Shown: positions 43,783 through 52,980, numbered from the stretch's first letter. The stretch: DNA of 64,000 nucleotides from Pseudomaricurvus albidus (GCF_018863235.1 NZ_JAHKRS010000011.1:62001-126000), one strand, 5' to 3'. Program-made: numbers and translations. Notes: generated from the letters alone by a model not told the origin.

Positions 43783-43943
43783 TCCTAAGCGCTCAGGCTT
43801 CAGGTCTGAAACCCGCCAATTCGATCTCACCGGGATAACAACAAAGCTGATGTTTTATCCCGGATGTTCAAAATCCCACAGCTCAAAACCACAATAAAGC
43901 CTGTGTATTTGTGATCAAATCCCAATTCCTGCCCATTAAATCG

Positions 43944-44018
43944 CCTAAAACCGTGTGTAAAGACACTCTCATTCATCCAAACGTCAAAAAGTTGCTTAAA
44001 ACGGTGCCAAAAGACGCT
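43944..44018 (+). repeat. Diverged direct repeat pair in the origin region
   Basis: A TAAAACCGTG-GTAAAGACAC-type unit at about 43946 recurs as TAAAACGGTG-CAAAAGACGC at about 43997, 51 bases later. Function unknown; possibly a secondary Rep-binding site. Confidence 0.5.
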
Positions 44019-44046
44019 TTTTTAAAGCGCATTTACAGAAAAGCCT

Positions 44047-44429
44047 CGGGGATTTGACCACACCATTAACTTTGCTTCGGGGGTTTAACCACAAAAGGGT
44101 AGAGAGGTATCCCATTGAGAGATCAAATAACAACCAGATATTGAGCTGAACAGAGAAAGGCTACCGTATGCTTTTAAACACACCCCGTATGCTTTTGGAA
44201 AAGTCGGAGTTCGAGGTTTTAACCACACTCACGAGGAAAGCTTTCCGGTTCGCTCTGTGGATAAAGAGACCAAAAACAGTGCATATCTCTGTGGAAAGGC
44301 ACGAGGTTTTGAACACGATATTAGCGGGGTTTTAACCACACCCAATACGGGAATTGGACCACAGATGTTCGGGTGATTGAACACGGTATATCGTGCTTTT
44401 AATCACACAGAATCGGGATACTGACCACA
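44047..44429 (+). repeat. Iteron array, 16-bp units (9 copies)
   Basis: Consensus CGGGGNTTTRACCACA, all in the same direction, starting at 44047, 44078, 44212, 44302, 44325, 44348, 44370, 44392 and 44414. The last six are spaced 22-23 bp, about two helical turns, so they present one face to bound initiator. The first three are further apart. A tenth, weaker variant may sit at 44165. Confidence 0.9.
44256..44264 (-). promoter_or_regulatory. DnaA box in the origin
   Basis: TGTGGATAA is the exact complement of the consensus DnaA box TTATCCACA, lying between iterons 3 and 4, so host DnaA probably takes part in opening the origin. Confidence 0.8.
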
Positions 44430-44459
44430 AAAAATGGCGCTAAGGCACGGTATCAAAGG

Positions 44460-44550
44460 GCTTCAAAATCCTTAACTTACTAACTTATCTTAACTTTCTA
44501 TAACTAAACATCATTAACGTATAGATTAACTTTTTACCTACAAATAGCTG
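44460..44550. other. AT-rich DNA-unwinding element candidate
   Basis: Immediately after the last iteron lies an AT-rich run with repeated TTAACTT/TAACTTA-like units. In iteron plasmids this is where the duplex melts. Confidence 0.65.
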
Positions 44551-44666
44551 ATGGGTATCTCAGGTTAAACTGGATGACTGGTATGGAACAATCCGGCCTG
44601 ATGAATTGGGTTCTCCATAGGCCTATGAGAGATATCCGTTTGTAATATTCTGTTTTTGGCTACAGT

Positions 44667-45623
44667 TCAATCGATGACTGCTACCACAGACCCCAGTCGT
44701 TTGCGTATAATTTGTTTCAAATGCTCGGCCAATTCCCGGTAGTGTTGCCGGCTTGGTGCGGTAGCGCGCCAAACCAAAGCGTGTCCACGAGTGATCGGTT
44801 CCTCACGGATCTCGGCAACACTTAATGCTTCCGGGTTGTGCAGTTCCGAATGCACATAGAGACCGGGTAAAAACGCAACGCCGAGTCCCATCACCACCAT
44901 CTGACGCAAGGTGTCGAGGCTGGTGCCTTCGTAATCCCGTTGGATATCAGCACCGAAACGCAGGCAAATCTCCAGCACTTCGTGGTGAAAGTGATGATGC
45001 TCTTCCAGCGTGAGGACGCGTTCCCCATGCAGGTCTTCCGGTGCAACCCGCTGCTGGTCTGCCAGAGGGTGATCGGCAGGTACCACGAATTTGAGCGGCT
45101 CATTGAACAACGGCTCGACAGCCAATTCCATGGATGACTGAGGCAAAGGCAATATGGCGAGGTCGTATTCACCCTCGTGCAGACCGCGTTGCAGAGTGCG
45201 GGGAGGGGCTTCCCGCACATAGAGTTTCAGTTGTTGAAACTGGCGGTGTAAATCCGGCAGTACATTGGGCAGCAAGTAGGGGCCCAGAGTTGGGGGGACC
45301 CCGAGTTTGTAGGTGATCTGATGGCCACCGGCAAGAACCGCAGTCCTCTCGAGAAAGCCTTGCATACCCAGCAGGACATCGCGGGCATGCACCAGCAATT
45401 CCCGTCCTTCAGGAGACAGTCGGGTACCGCTGCGGGATCGTTCAAACAGCGGGATTTGGAGCGATTCCTCCAGCGCGGCTATCTGTGTGGTCAAGGCGGG
45501 TTGGCTGACCCCCAGCTCTTCCGCAGCCTTGCGAAAATGGTTGGCTTCAGCCACTGCGACAAAATATTGCAGTTGTCTGAGAGTGGGAATCCTGGTGATC
45601 GAAAGGTTACCGGTTTTGAGCAT
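44667..45623 (-). CDS. OxyR-like LysR regulator without the peroxidatic Cys
   Basis: A 318-residue LysR regulator that resembles OxyR: TLRQLQYFVAVAEANHFRKA and QPALTTQIAALEESLQIPLF at the DNA-binding end and GTSLDTLRQMVVMGLGVAFL near the C-terminus. In OxyR two Cys form the peroxide-sensing disulfide; here the first is replaced (the region reads EEHHHFHHEV) and only the second remains (EICLRFGAD). It therefore should not sense peroxide by that route. It is divergent from carbonic anhydrase and a SulP transporter, and probably regulates this inorganic-carbon-linked pair. Confidence 0.87.
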   Translation of the reverse strand: MLKTGNLSITRIPTLRQLQYFVAVAEANHFRKAAEELGVSQPALTTQIAALEESLQIPLFERSRSGTRLSPEGRELLVHARDVLLGMQGFLERTAVLAGGHQITYKLGVPPTLGPYLLPNVLPDLHRQFQQLKLYVREAPPRTLQRGLHEGEYDLAILPLPQSSMELAVEPLFNEPLKFVVPADHPLADQQRVAPEDLHGERVLTLEEHHHFHHEVLEICLRFGADIQRDYEGTSLDTLRQMVVMGLGVAFLPGLYVHSELHNPEALSVAEIREEPITRGHALVWRATAPSRQHYRELAEHLKQIIRKRLGSVVAVID

Positions 45624-45754
45624 GGTATGCGTTCCTGGGGTATTATCTGATAACTACAGGTTATCTCGAAGTTGTATTTTAACTTATTAAGCTATCAATA
45701 AATAATCCGTTAATCGAAGTTTGCAGTTTTGTTACAGTTTTAGGAGGTATGGTT

Positions 45755-46414
45755 ATGGATCATGTTATTTCAGGCGTGGCCCGGTTTCAGAACGAAGTGT
45801 ATCCAGAGAAGCGTGAAACCTTTGCCAAGCTGGCAAACGGTCAGAACCCCGAGGTGTTGTTTATCACCTGTGCGGATTCTCGTATTGACCCTAACCTGGT
45901 GACCCAGACCGAGCCTGGTGAGCTGTTTATCTGCCGTAACGCGGGCAACATTGTGCCTCCGCACAGCAACGAAACCGGTGGCATGACCGCGTCCATCGAA
46001 TTTGCGGTGGCGGCACTGGGAATCACTGATATTGTGGTTTGTGGCCACACGGACTGCGGCGCCATGAAGGGGGCGATTGCCCCTGAACAGCTCGACAACC
46101 TGCCGCACGTTAAAGAGTGGCTCGGCCACTGCCGTTCAGCGACCGAAGTGGTTCGTCACCGTCATGGTGATCTGTGTAAAGACCACCTGGAAGAAGTGAC
46201 CTGCGAGAACGTACTGCAACAAATCCAGCATTTGCGCACTCACCCGGCGGTTGCCGTTGGGCTGGCGAGTGGCAATCTCACCATTCACGGCTGGGTTTAC
46301 AACATCGCATCCGGTGAAGTGCTCTATCACAATGACAAATCCGGCGAATTTGAACCTATGGATGAAGCCTATCGCCAGCGTCTGTTGCGTCAGGCACAAG
46401 CCAAAGAGTCCTGA
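45755..46414 (+). CDS. Beta-carbonic anhydrase
   Basis: A 219-residue beta-class carbonic anhydrase. Zinc ligands are Cys39 (in CADSR, with the Asp41/Arg43 pair), His98 and Cys101 (CGHTDCGAMKG). It hydrates CO2 to bicarbonate in the cytoplasm. The ATG at 45755 is chosen because the AGGAGG site sits 7 bases away; the ATG at 45749 is too close to it. The SulP transporter gene follows on the same strand and a LysR gene is divergent. The same arrangement is known in other gammaproteobacteria. Confidence 0.94.
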   Translation: MDHVISGVARFQNEVYPEKRETFAKLANGQNPEVLFITCADSRIDPNLVTQTEPGELFICRNAGNIVPPHSNETGGMTASIEFAVAALGITDIVVCGHTDCGAMKGAIAPEQLDNLPHVKEWLGHCRSATEVVRHRHGDLCKDHLEEVTCENVLQQIQHLRTHPAVAVGLASGNLTIHGWVYNIASGEVLYHNDKSGEFEPMDEAYRQRLLRQAQAKES

Positions 46415-46631
46415 TTCACATTCGGATAACCGTATATCGGTCCCCCTCAGACAGTGATTACTGATCCGCTTCAGTAATCACTGCTCTAAACTCTCAAATT
46501 AGCCAACTGTTTTTGGTCACGGTCGCCTGTGCGAGTGTGAGGGGAGCCCTTGTGCCTGTGAAAACTGCTGAGGCAGGGTTTCAGGCCATGATTTTTTCAA
46601 TGAACGCAAACAAGTGTAAGAGGTACGACAC

Positions 46632-48266
46632 ATGAAACTGGATTTCTCGACCCTCAGAGGGGATATCACCGGTGGTATTACCGCCGGTGTAGTGGCCCTG
46701 CCATTAGCCTTGGCGCTGGGTGTCGCCTCGGGTCTGGGGCCGATTGCCGGTATTTATGGCGCCATTGCCGTGGGCTTTTTTGCCGCTCTTTTTGGGGGAA
46801 CTGCGCCGCAGATTTCCGGGCCTACCGGTCCGATGGTGGTGGTTCTCGCTGGGTTGTTCGCCAGTTTGTCTGGTGACGCCAGTTTGATTTTTACCGCTGT
46901 TATGTTGGCCGGTGTGCTGCAAGTGGTCTTCGGTCTGATGGGGGTTGGGCAATACATTCGGCTGGTGCCTTACCCGGTGATTTCCGGCTTTATGACCGGC
47001 ATCGGTGCGATCATCATTATTCTGCAATTGAGCCCACTGCTGGGACATGATTCGCCCAGCGGTACAATCAATGCGTTGCAGTTTTTGCCCACTGCGGTAA
47101 CCGATATTCACTGGGCCAACCTGGTATTGGGATTGGGAACCCTGGCGATGGTTTACAGCTGGCCCGGCAAGCTTGCCAAGTATTTGCCGGCACCACTGGC
47201 AGCGTTGATCGTCGGTACCCTGTTGGCCTATTTTGCTTTGGATGTGCCAATCCTCGGTGAGATTCCCACCGGTCTGCCGGAATTGAATCTGCCGGTATTT
47301 GGTGGCGACAAGATGTATCTGGTGATTGAGGCCGCGATCATCCTGGCCGTGCTGGGGTCATTGGACAGTCTGTTGACCTCTCTGGTTGCCGACAACATGA
47401 CCCGTGATCGCCACAACAGTAACCGTGAGCTGATCGGACAGGGGGTCGGTAATACCTTCGCCGGTTTAATTGGTGGTATTGCAGGTGCCGGTGCGACGAT
47501 GCGTACCGTTGTGAACATTCGTTCCGGTGGGCGCAGTCGCCTGTCAGGCATGATTCACGCGTTGGTACTGCTGGCGGTGGTGCTGGGGCTGGGGTCTCTG
47601 GCGAGCTACATTCCCCACGCTGTGTTGGCGGGTATTCTGGTGAAAGTCGGTCTGGATATTATTGACTGGAGCTACCTCAAGCGTGCTCACCGTGGTCCAC
47701 GCTGGGATTTATTGCTCATGGCTTTGGTGTTGATGTTGACGGTCTTTGTGGATCTGATCACCGCCGTTGGCGCCGGGGTGGTACTGGCTGCGCTGGCCTA
47801 TGTTCGTCAGGTGGCGCAGTTGCAATTGGCCTCCCTGCAGCACCTGCCCGAGCATCTGGATTCCGAAGAGGAGCGTGCGATTCTGGATCAATATCGTGAT
47901 CAGATTGCCCTGTTTGAATTCAGTGGCCCATTGAGTTTCGGGGCCGCAGCGGATCTCGGACACCACGTGCGCATTCGCACGGAGAAGAGTTCCGAAATTC
48001 TGATTCTGGATTTTAATGCAGTTCCGAGTCTCGATGTGTCAGCCATGCTGGCCGTGGAAACCATTGCCACCGATGCCCGTGCGGGTGGAAAACAGCTTTA
48101 TCTGGCGGGTATGAGTGACTCGGTTTACGATTCTCTCAAGGAACTCAGTGGCAGTCTGCCTGCCAATGCAGTGTTCGCAAATCGGGCTGAAGCTCTGCAC
48201 GCTGCGGCCAAGAACTTGTCGAGAACGCCGCAGGGCGAGCTGAGTTTTCGCCAGAGTCCCACCTAG
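46632..48266 (+). CDS. SulP-family anion transporter with STAS domain
   Basis: A 544-residue SulP/SLC26 transporter: about 12-14 membrane helices beginning ITGGITAGVVALPLALALGV, with the GPTGPMVVV substrate-binding region, and a cytoplasmic STAS domain from about residue 420 to 525. Its location after carbonic anhydrase suggests bicarbonate uptake (BicA/DauA-like) rather than sulfate, though this is inference from context. A terminator follows. Confidence 0.9.
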   Translation: MKLDFSTLRGDITGGITAGVVALPLALALGVASGLGPIAGIYGAIAVGFFAALFGGTAPQISGPTGPMVVVLAGLFASLSGDASLIFTAVMLAGVLQVVFGLMGVGQYIRLVPYPVISGFMTGIGAIIIILQLSPLLGHDSPSGTINALQFLPTAVTDIHWANLVLGLGTLAMVYSWPGKLAKYLPAPLAALIVGTLLAYFALDVPILGEIPTGLPELNLPVFGGDKMYLVIEAAIILAVLGSLDSLLTSLVADNMTRDRHNSNRELIGQGVGNTFAGLIGGIAGAGATMRTVVNIRSGGRSRLSGMIHALVLLAVVLGLGSLASYIPHAVLAGILVKVGLDIIDWSYLKRAHRGPRWDLLLMALVLMLTVFVDLITAVGAGVVLAALAYVRQVAQLQLASLQHLPEHLDSEEERAILDQYRDQIALFEFSGPLSFGAAADLGHHVRIRTEKSSEILILDFNAVPSLDVSAMLAVETIATDARAGGKQLYLAGMSDSVYDSLKELSGSLPANAVFANRAEALHAAAKNLSRTPQGELSFRQSPT

Positions 48267-48284
48267 TCTTCGGTAATTGTCATG

Positions 48285-48320
48285 GGGCCATACAGATCCT
48301 GTTGTCTGTATGGCCCTTTT
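48285..48320 (+). terminator. Rho-independent terminator after sulP
   Basis: GGGCCATACAGA pairs perfectly with TCTGTATGGCCC over 12 bp with an 8-base loop, followed by TTTT. Confidence 0.88.
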
Positions 48321-48467
48321 GCGTTTTATGGGGCGTAACAAGTCTCAAAATGCAGCCGACGTCTTTGGGCTGAGGCATCATCATTGGCTTGTTGCACGGA
48401 TTGGGGATTACTGCTGTACTTCAGGGGATCGGCTTGCCTGAAAATACCTTAGCAGAGGATAAACACA

Positions 48468-50429
48468 ATGACGTTGAAAAAAACTCTGGTGATTTCAGCC
48501 GTCGGAGCCGTATTCAGTTTGCTGGCGGCCTGTGATTCCAACAATGAGTCCGCAGAATCTGAGCCGGTGAGCGTTGAAACTGGCGTAACGGAGAGTCCGG
48601 TTGCCCCTGAAGTGACAGCTGAAGCCACAACAGCCCAAGTCATAGAGCGAGACCCGAACAAGAATGCCTATTTTGGTGAACTCCATCTGCATACCGCCTA
48701 TTCACTGGACGCCTATATTTTTGGCACCACCATGAACGATCCTTTTACGGCCTACCGTTTTGCCAAGGGCGAAGAAGTGATGCTGCCAATCGGCGTGAAA
48801 AAGCGGATCATTAAACCCCTGGATTTTGCTGCGGTTACGGACCATTCCGAAGCACTGGGTGAATATGAAATTTGTACCAGCCCTGAGCTGGAAGGCTATA
48901 ACTCACCCACTTGTCAGGGAATTCGCAAGAATGACATGCAGCCATTCAAGGAGATTTTTGCCGGCATGGCAGAAACACCGGCGGTGCGGCGCAAAGACAT
49001 TTGCGGTGAAGATGGGCAGGCCTGTCTGGATGCCATGCCGGCTCCCTGGCAGCGGGTTCAGGATGCCGCCAATCAAAACTATGAACCTGGCAAGTTTACC
49101 TCATTTGTCGCTTACGAATTTTCCGCCAATGCTCCGGAGGGTGTAGGCGGCATGATGCATCGCAATGTGATTTTCAAAAATGCCACTGTGCCAGATACGG
49201 TATTTTCTGCTTTTGAAGGAACCGGTGAAGACTTGCATCGGTGGCTTGAAAATCACTGTACAGGAGAGTGTGATGTGTTGACCATTCCGCACAATCCCAA
49301 CTTTTACTGGGGACGACTTTACTGGGGCAAAAATTCCGATGGCACCGAATTCACTCAGGATGTCGTAGACCGCCGGGAACGATTGGATCGTCTGGTCGAA
49401 GTTATGCAAATCAAAGGCAACTCCGAATGTCAGACCGGGATAATGTCCACCGATGAAGAGTGCAATTTTGAAACGGTGTTTGAAGCCTGTAATGAAGGTG
49501 AAAATGCGGGCTGCAGTAACGAATATGCATTTGTCCGTAATGGTTTGAAATTTGGTCTGGTTGAGCAGGAAAAGTGGGGGACGAACCCCTTCAAGCAGGG
49601 CTTTGCGGGCGCTACGGATAACCATAACGGAACACCCAGCGATACCACTGAGAGCGACTTCGAGGGGCACTACGCGTCTAACGATGGCGAGCCGGAAATT
49701 CGGCTTGGCCTAAAGCCAAACCCGACGGCTGAAGCCATGGGCATGAGCGGTGACGATGACCCCACCCGACTCTATAATCCTGGAGCCATTACTGGCGTCT
49801 GGGCTGAGAGTAATACCCGTGAAGATATCTGGGATGCACTTCACAGACGCGAAACCTTTGCCACCAGTGGCACTCGGACAAAAGTCCGCATGTTTGCCGG
49901 GTTTGATTTCGCCGCCAATACTCATGAGCAATCCAACTGGGTCGCACAAGGTTATCAACAGGGTGTGCCTCAAGGCGGAGCCCTGTCAGCAGCGCCCCAG
50001 GATAAATCGCCTTCTCTGATGATTTGGGCCATGCAAGATCCCGACAGTGCGCCACTGCAAAAAGTACAGGTTATTAAAGGCTGGAAAACCGCAGACGATG
50101 AGTTAAAGGAAGCGGTTTACGATGTGGCCTGCTCCGATGGACTGACGCCTGATCCGGAAACTAATCGTTGTCCTGACAATGGCGCAACCGTGAATCTGGA
50201 TGATTGTTCGATCAGTGCTGACAGGGGTGCTACCGAACTCGCCACGACCTGGACAGACCCGCAATTCGATGCGTCTGAGTCTGCGTTTTATTACGTTCGG
50301 GTGCTGGAAAACCCTGTGTGTCGCTGGAGTATGTATGACGCCAAGCGTGCAAATGTGGAACACCCTGCCGACTTGCCAAAGACGGTTAAAGAGCGAGCCT
50401 GGAGCTCTCCGGTCTGGTATACCCCTTAA
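48468..50429 (+). CDS. DUF3604-family lipoprotein (PHP-like hydrolase fold)
   Basis: A 653-residue DUF3604 protein. The N-terminus is a lipoprotein signal with lipobox LAAC (Cys22) and an acidic, Ser/Glu-rich linker. The catalytic fold begins with NAYFGELHLHTAYSLDA and FAAVTDHSEALGEYE, the two His motifs of a PHP-like metal hydrolase. Further conserved segments are the NFYWGRL region and the ATDNHNGTPS motif. The family is common in marine bacteria but its reaction is not known. It stands alone and is convergent with the bufferin operon. Confidence 0.87.
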   Translation: MTLKKTLVISAVGAVFSLLAACDSNNESAESEPVSVETGVTESPVAPEVTAEATTAQVIERDPNKNAYFGELHLHTAYSLDAYIFGTTMNDPFTAYRFAKGEEVMLPIGVKKRIIKPLDFAAVTDHSEALGEYEICTSPELEGYNSPTCQGIRKNDMQPFKEIFAGMAETPAVRRKDICGEDGQACLDAMPAPWQRVQDAANQNYEPGKFTSFVAYEFSANAPEGVGGMMHRNVIFKNATVPDTVFSAFEGTGEDLHRWLENHCTGECDVLTIPHNPNFYWGRLYWGKNSDGTEFTQDVVDRRERLDRLVEVMQIKGNSECQTGIMSTDEECNFETVFEACNEGENAGCSNEYAFVRNGLKFGLVEQEKWGTNPFKQGFAGATDNHNGTPSDTTESDFEGHYASNDGEPEIRLGLKPNPTAEAMGMSGDDDPTRLYNPGAITGVWAESNTREDIWDALHRRETFATSGTRTKVRMFAGFDFAANTHEQSNWVAQGYQQGVPQGGALSAAPQDKSPSLMIWAMQDPDSAPLQKVQVIKGWKTADDELKEAVYDVACSDGLTPDPETNRCPDNGATVNLDDCSISADRGATELATTWTDPQFDASESAFYYVRVLENPVCRWSMYDAKRANVEHPADLPKTVKERAWSSPVWYTP

Positions 50430-50434
50430 TTGAT

Positions 50435-50470
50435 GTGCCCCTTAAACCGCTTGCTGTTTGAGGGGCGCAC
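50435..50470. terminator. Possible stem-loop between convergent genes
   Basis: GTGCCCCTTAAAC and GTTTGAGGGGCGCAC can pair imperfectly around an 8-base loop, between the convergent DUF3604 and doxX genes. No U-run follows, so its role as terminator is uncertain. Confidence 0.45.
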
Positions 50471-50485
50471 ACGAGTAAATAGCGT

Positions 50486-50962
50486 TTAGTTGGCCGGGTA
50501 CTGAAAGCTATTCTTAAGGCGGAATCGTTTAAGAATATTGTCCAAAGATAACGCGCCACTGCCGTATATGGCCAGGTGAGCGAGCAGCAAGCCCCAGATT
50601 ATATGCAGATACAGTGCGGCAGGAGCTATTTCTGCCAGGCTGATAACCGCTACAACATTGACGACGCTCAAAGCCAATGCCGAAAAGCGAGTCGTTAAGC
50701 CGATGGCAAGCAGTAGTGGAAACAGGATTTCTCCAAACGTCCCCAGATAGGCCGCAGCTTCATAGGGCAGTAAAGGAACCTGATACTCCTCTTCGAAGAG
50801 AAACAGTGTGGTATCCCAGTCTCTCAGTTTGACCCATCCTGCGCTGAAAAAAACCTTGGCAAGATATAACCGCGATAACAGTGCAACCAGATGATGCAGT
50901 TTACTCAAATAGAAACTGGACACATGGTATGGCTGGTAACATTTACGTAGCAAGTTTTTCAT
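50486..50962 (-). CDS. DoxX-family membrane protein of second bufferin operon
   Basis: A 158-residue DoxX protein, paralogue of the one at 1582-2052. The shared SRLYLAKVFFSAGWVKLRDW and FEEEYQVPLLP segments are obvious. Four membrane helices are visible. It is the last gene of a six-gene minus-strand operon (YHS-thioredoxin-bufA1-bufB-bufC-doxX), 17 bases after bufC. The conserved placement in both operons argues that DoxX is functionally tied to bufferin modification or export. Confidence 0.9.
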   Translation of the reverse strand: MKNLLRKCYQPYHVSSFYLSKLHHLVALLSRLYLAKVFFSAGWVKLRDWDTTLFLFEEEYQVPLLPYEAAAYLGTFGEILFPLLLAIGLTTRFSALALSVVNVVAVISLAEIAPAALYLHIIWGLLLAHLAIYGSGALSLDNILKRFRLKNSFQYPAN

Positions 50963-50979
50963 AGTCGTCTCCGGTGTGA

Positions 50980-51723
50980 TTAGTGAATTTCCAATAACCA
51001 GTTGTGTTCGATGGCTCTGGGAAGCCAGTGGACAAAATCAAAGTTGGGGTGTGTATCGATCAGTGCATCAATGCTAAGACCTTGTGTTACATTCGATAGC
51101 CAGTGGTATTCCTCTTGATCGATGAGCTGGTGTTGCGGACGCCGGTTCTGTTGATAAATCACCAGATAACAACTCTGCATCCTGAATCGTTCTTGAGATA
51201 AATAGGATTTTGGGTCTGCAATCTCTGGACGATGAGCTTCCCATAATCTGTCTACAGGCCATTCGCTGTGAAAAACATTCAGACCATCTGAAAGAACGAA
51301 CTTCGTATCTGACAGGGTCTTGCGGGACAGTTTCTCGAGTGTCTTTTGGTTAAAGCGAGTCGATTTGGCTTTGTCCGCCTGATGGCGCATCCACTCCATA
51401 TTGGCAACGTCTGTCAAATAGATATGCTCAGCATGAAGTTCACTGTCTGCCAAAATCTCGGGCAGACCTTCGCCCCAGTCTGCCCAATCACCTGTAGAAG
51501 GCTGTTCTTTTTTCAGTAGACGTTCTGCCAGCAGAAGCATATTTTCAGACCCAATCATCCGGGCAATTACCGGATAGGTCAGTGACAGCGATCGGGCGGC
51601 GGTTAATCGAAAATTGTTTCTGTAAATGTTCAGACCCGTTTGTGACGACGACAGACTGTCTTGTTGATAGATTCTCGACAAGAAGCTCTGCTGTTGTATC
51701 AAGGTCTCTGATGCATTTAACAT
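50980..51723 (-). CDS. bufC: BufC-type DUF2063 partner protein, second operon
   Basis: A DUF2063 protein of about 247 aa, paralogue of the one at 763-1578. The TGLNIYRNNFRLTAARSLSL segment corresponds to the NAYQQRLSEAL stretch in the first copy. An ATG at 51723 is used; a TTG at 51741 would overlap the bufB stop by four bases and is possible. It helps the MNIO enzyme recognise the bufferin precursor encoded upstream. Length is normal for the family. Confidence 0.87.
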   Translation of the reverse strand: MLNASETLIQQQSFLSRIYQQDSLSSSQTGLNIYRNNFRLTAARSLSLTYPVIARMIGSENMLLLAERLLKKEQPSTGDWADWGEGLPEILADSELHAEHIYLTDVANMEWMRHQADKAKSTRFNQKTLEKLSRKTLSDTKFVLSDGLNVFHSEWPVDRLWEAHRPEIADPKSYLSQERFRMQSCYLVIYQQNRRPQHQLIDQEEYHWLSNVTQGLSIDALIDTHPNFDFVHWLPRAIEHNWLLEIH

Positions 51724-51737
51724 GATAAAATCCCGTT

Positions 51738-52652
51738 TCAATGACTATGTTGATGAATTAACTGACGGGCTTTTTGGGCCTCAGCGGTGAGTACTTGCCA
51801 ATCAGGAAGATTGTTGTCCCATTCAATCAGGGTGGTTTGTGGACCAAATCGCTCTAATGCGTAGCGATACAGCGACCAGCATTCCTCGTTAATCGGTTGA
51901 CTGTGGTCATCTACAATAAAGTTTCCGTTAGCCGGTAAGCGGTATCCCGCCAGATGAATTTCGCCAACAGAAGTCTCCGGGATTTCCTGCAACCATTGTT
52001 GTGCGGCTGCGAGTGGTGTCACGTCCCCGTCTTGAGAAGGAAAGTTATGGGCGTTAACCAAAAGGTTGTTTAAATCCAGCAGCAGGCCACAATCAGTTTG
52101 TGAAACCAACTCACTGAGAAACTCGGTTTCTGTCATCGAGTTCTGATCAAATTGAACGTAGGACGCAAGGTTTTCGACCAGAATCCGTTGTCCGATTTCG
52201 TCTTGAACGTGTTTTACATTGTTGATCAGATACTTGAGGGCATCGTCAGTAAACGGCAGTGGAAGAAGGTCACCGGCGTGAATCATCCGGTTGTTAAGAC
52301 GACTCCAGGCAAAGCTGGCGTGATCCGAAATCAGGAATGGTTTGACGTCATGCACCAGATGTTTCAGTTTTTCCAGGTAACCTTGGTCAATGCCAATGGC
52401 AGAGCCCAATCCCATGGCTGTGCCATGAAGACTGATGGGATACAACTCTGCTATAGCCTCAAGCATTGACCGTGTGATGCCTCCCTGGGCAAAGAAGTTC
52501 TCACTGTGCAGTTCGACAAAGTCAACGGCAGAGGTCTCGCACAACGCATCCCGATAATGCTGGTGCCTCAAACCCACACCGACAGGCTTGGTAATGGCTT
52601 CAGGTGTCGATTCAGGGCGGCTGCAGAAATCAGTCGATGCTGTGCGAGACAT
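51738..52652 (-). CDS. bufB: MNIO-family enzyme BufB (DUF692), second operon
   Basis: A complete 304-residue DUF692/MNIO protein. Conserved metal-site segments are VDFVELHSENFF, SLHGTAMGLGSA, ISDHASFAW, LVENLASYV, LLLDLNNLLVNAHN, EIHLAGYR and IEWDNNLPDW. In studied systems the enzyme converts cysteines of the BufA peptide into copper-binding heterocycles (thiooxazole/oxazolone-type). The neighbouring bufA1 with four Cys is the expected substrate. Intact here, unlike the truncated copy at the window's left edge. Confidence 0.95.
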   Translation of the reverse strand: MSRTASTDFCSRPESTPEAITKPVGVGLRHQHYRDALCETSAVDFVELHSENFFAQGGITRSMLEAIAELYPISLHGTAMGLGSAIGIDQGYLEKLKHLVHDVKPFLISDHASFAWSRLNNRMIHAGDLLPLPFTDDALKYLINNVKHVQDEIGQRILVENLASYVQFDQNSMTETEFLSELVSQTDCGLLLDLNNLLVNAHNFPSQDGDVTPLAAAQQWLQEIPETSVGEIHLAGYRLPANGNFIVDDHSQPINEECWSLYRYALERFGPQTTLIEWDNNLPDWQVLTAEAQKARQLIHQHSH

Positions 52653-52678
52653 AGCGGTTCTCCGTTAAAATCTGAGTG

Positions 52679-52969
52679 TTAGCTTTTTTTTGATTGCTGA
52701 TCGGCATAGCGTTTTTTGGCTTCGGCTTTTAGCATGCCGCCAATGTCTACACAGGTGCCTTTGGCGACCAGCTTCCATTCGCCTGGGTCATTATCGACCG
52801 TGGATTGTCCGGCGCAGGAATGAGTGCCCGCCAAATTGCCACAGTCGTTTTGTCCCGCAGCAGAAATTCCGTAACACTTTTCTTTTCCTCCAGCCTGAAC
52901 CGGTGCGATAACCGAGGAAGCCAGTACAAGAGCAATGGCTGCCGAAGCAAGGTGTTGTTTATGATTCAT
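52679..52969 (-). CDS. bufA1: Bufferin precursor BufA1 (DUF2282)
   Basis: A 96-residue secreted peptide of the DUF2282 (BufA1) family. A signal peptide ends near VQAGG (residue 26). The mature part has four Cys: C32 (EKCYGIS), C43 (GQNDC), C52 (HSCAGQS) and C73 (KGTC), the exact pattern modified by MNIO enzymes. The WKLVAKGTC segment is typical. Bufferins bind copper or otherwise protect the periplasm against metal or oxidant stress. It is followed by bufB and bufC and preceded by thioredoxin and YHS genes. Confidence 0.93.
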   Translation of the reverse strand: MNHKQHLASAAIALVLASSVIAPVQAGGKEKCYGISAAGQNDCGNLAGTHSCAGQSTVDNDPGEWKLVAKGTCVDIGGMLKAEAKKRYADQQSKKS

Positions 52970-52980
52970 GTTTACATCCT

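Larger units (their letters stand above)
43783..44666. other. Replication origin region (oriV)
   Basis: This 884-bp non-coding stretch after repA holds nine iteron-like 16-mers (44047-44429), a perfect DnaA box (44256-44264), a pair of diverged direct repeats at about 43944 and 43994, and an AT-rich segment with TTAACTT-like repeats (about 44460-44550). This is the full set expected of an iteron-controlled origin. Confidence 0.9.

Noticed and set aside
44047-44429. CRISPR-like reading of the repeated 16-mers after repA
   Set aside because: Spacing of 22-23 bp leaves spacers of only 6-7 bp, and the position after an RPA-type repA marks them as iterons.
44667-45623. Naming the LysR protein oxyR
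   Set aside because: The peroxidatic Cys is missing and the neighbourhood is carbonic anhydrase/SulP, so the name would mislead.
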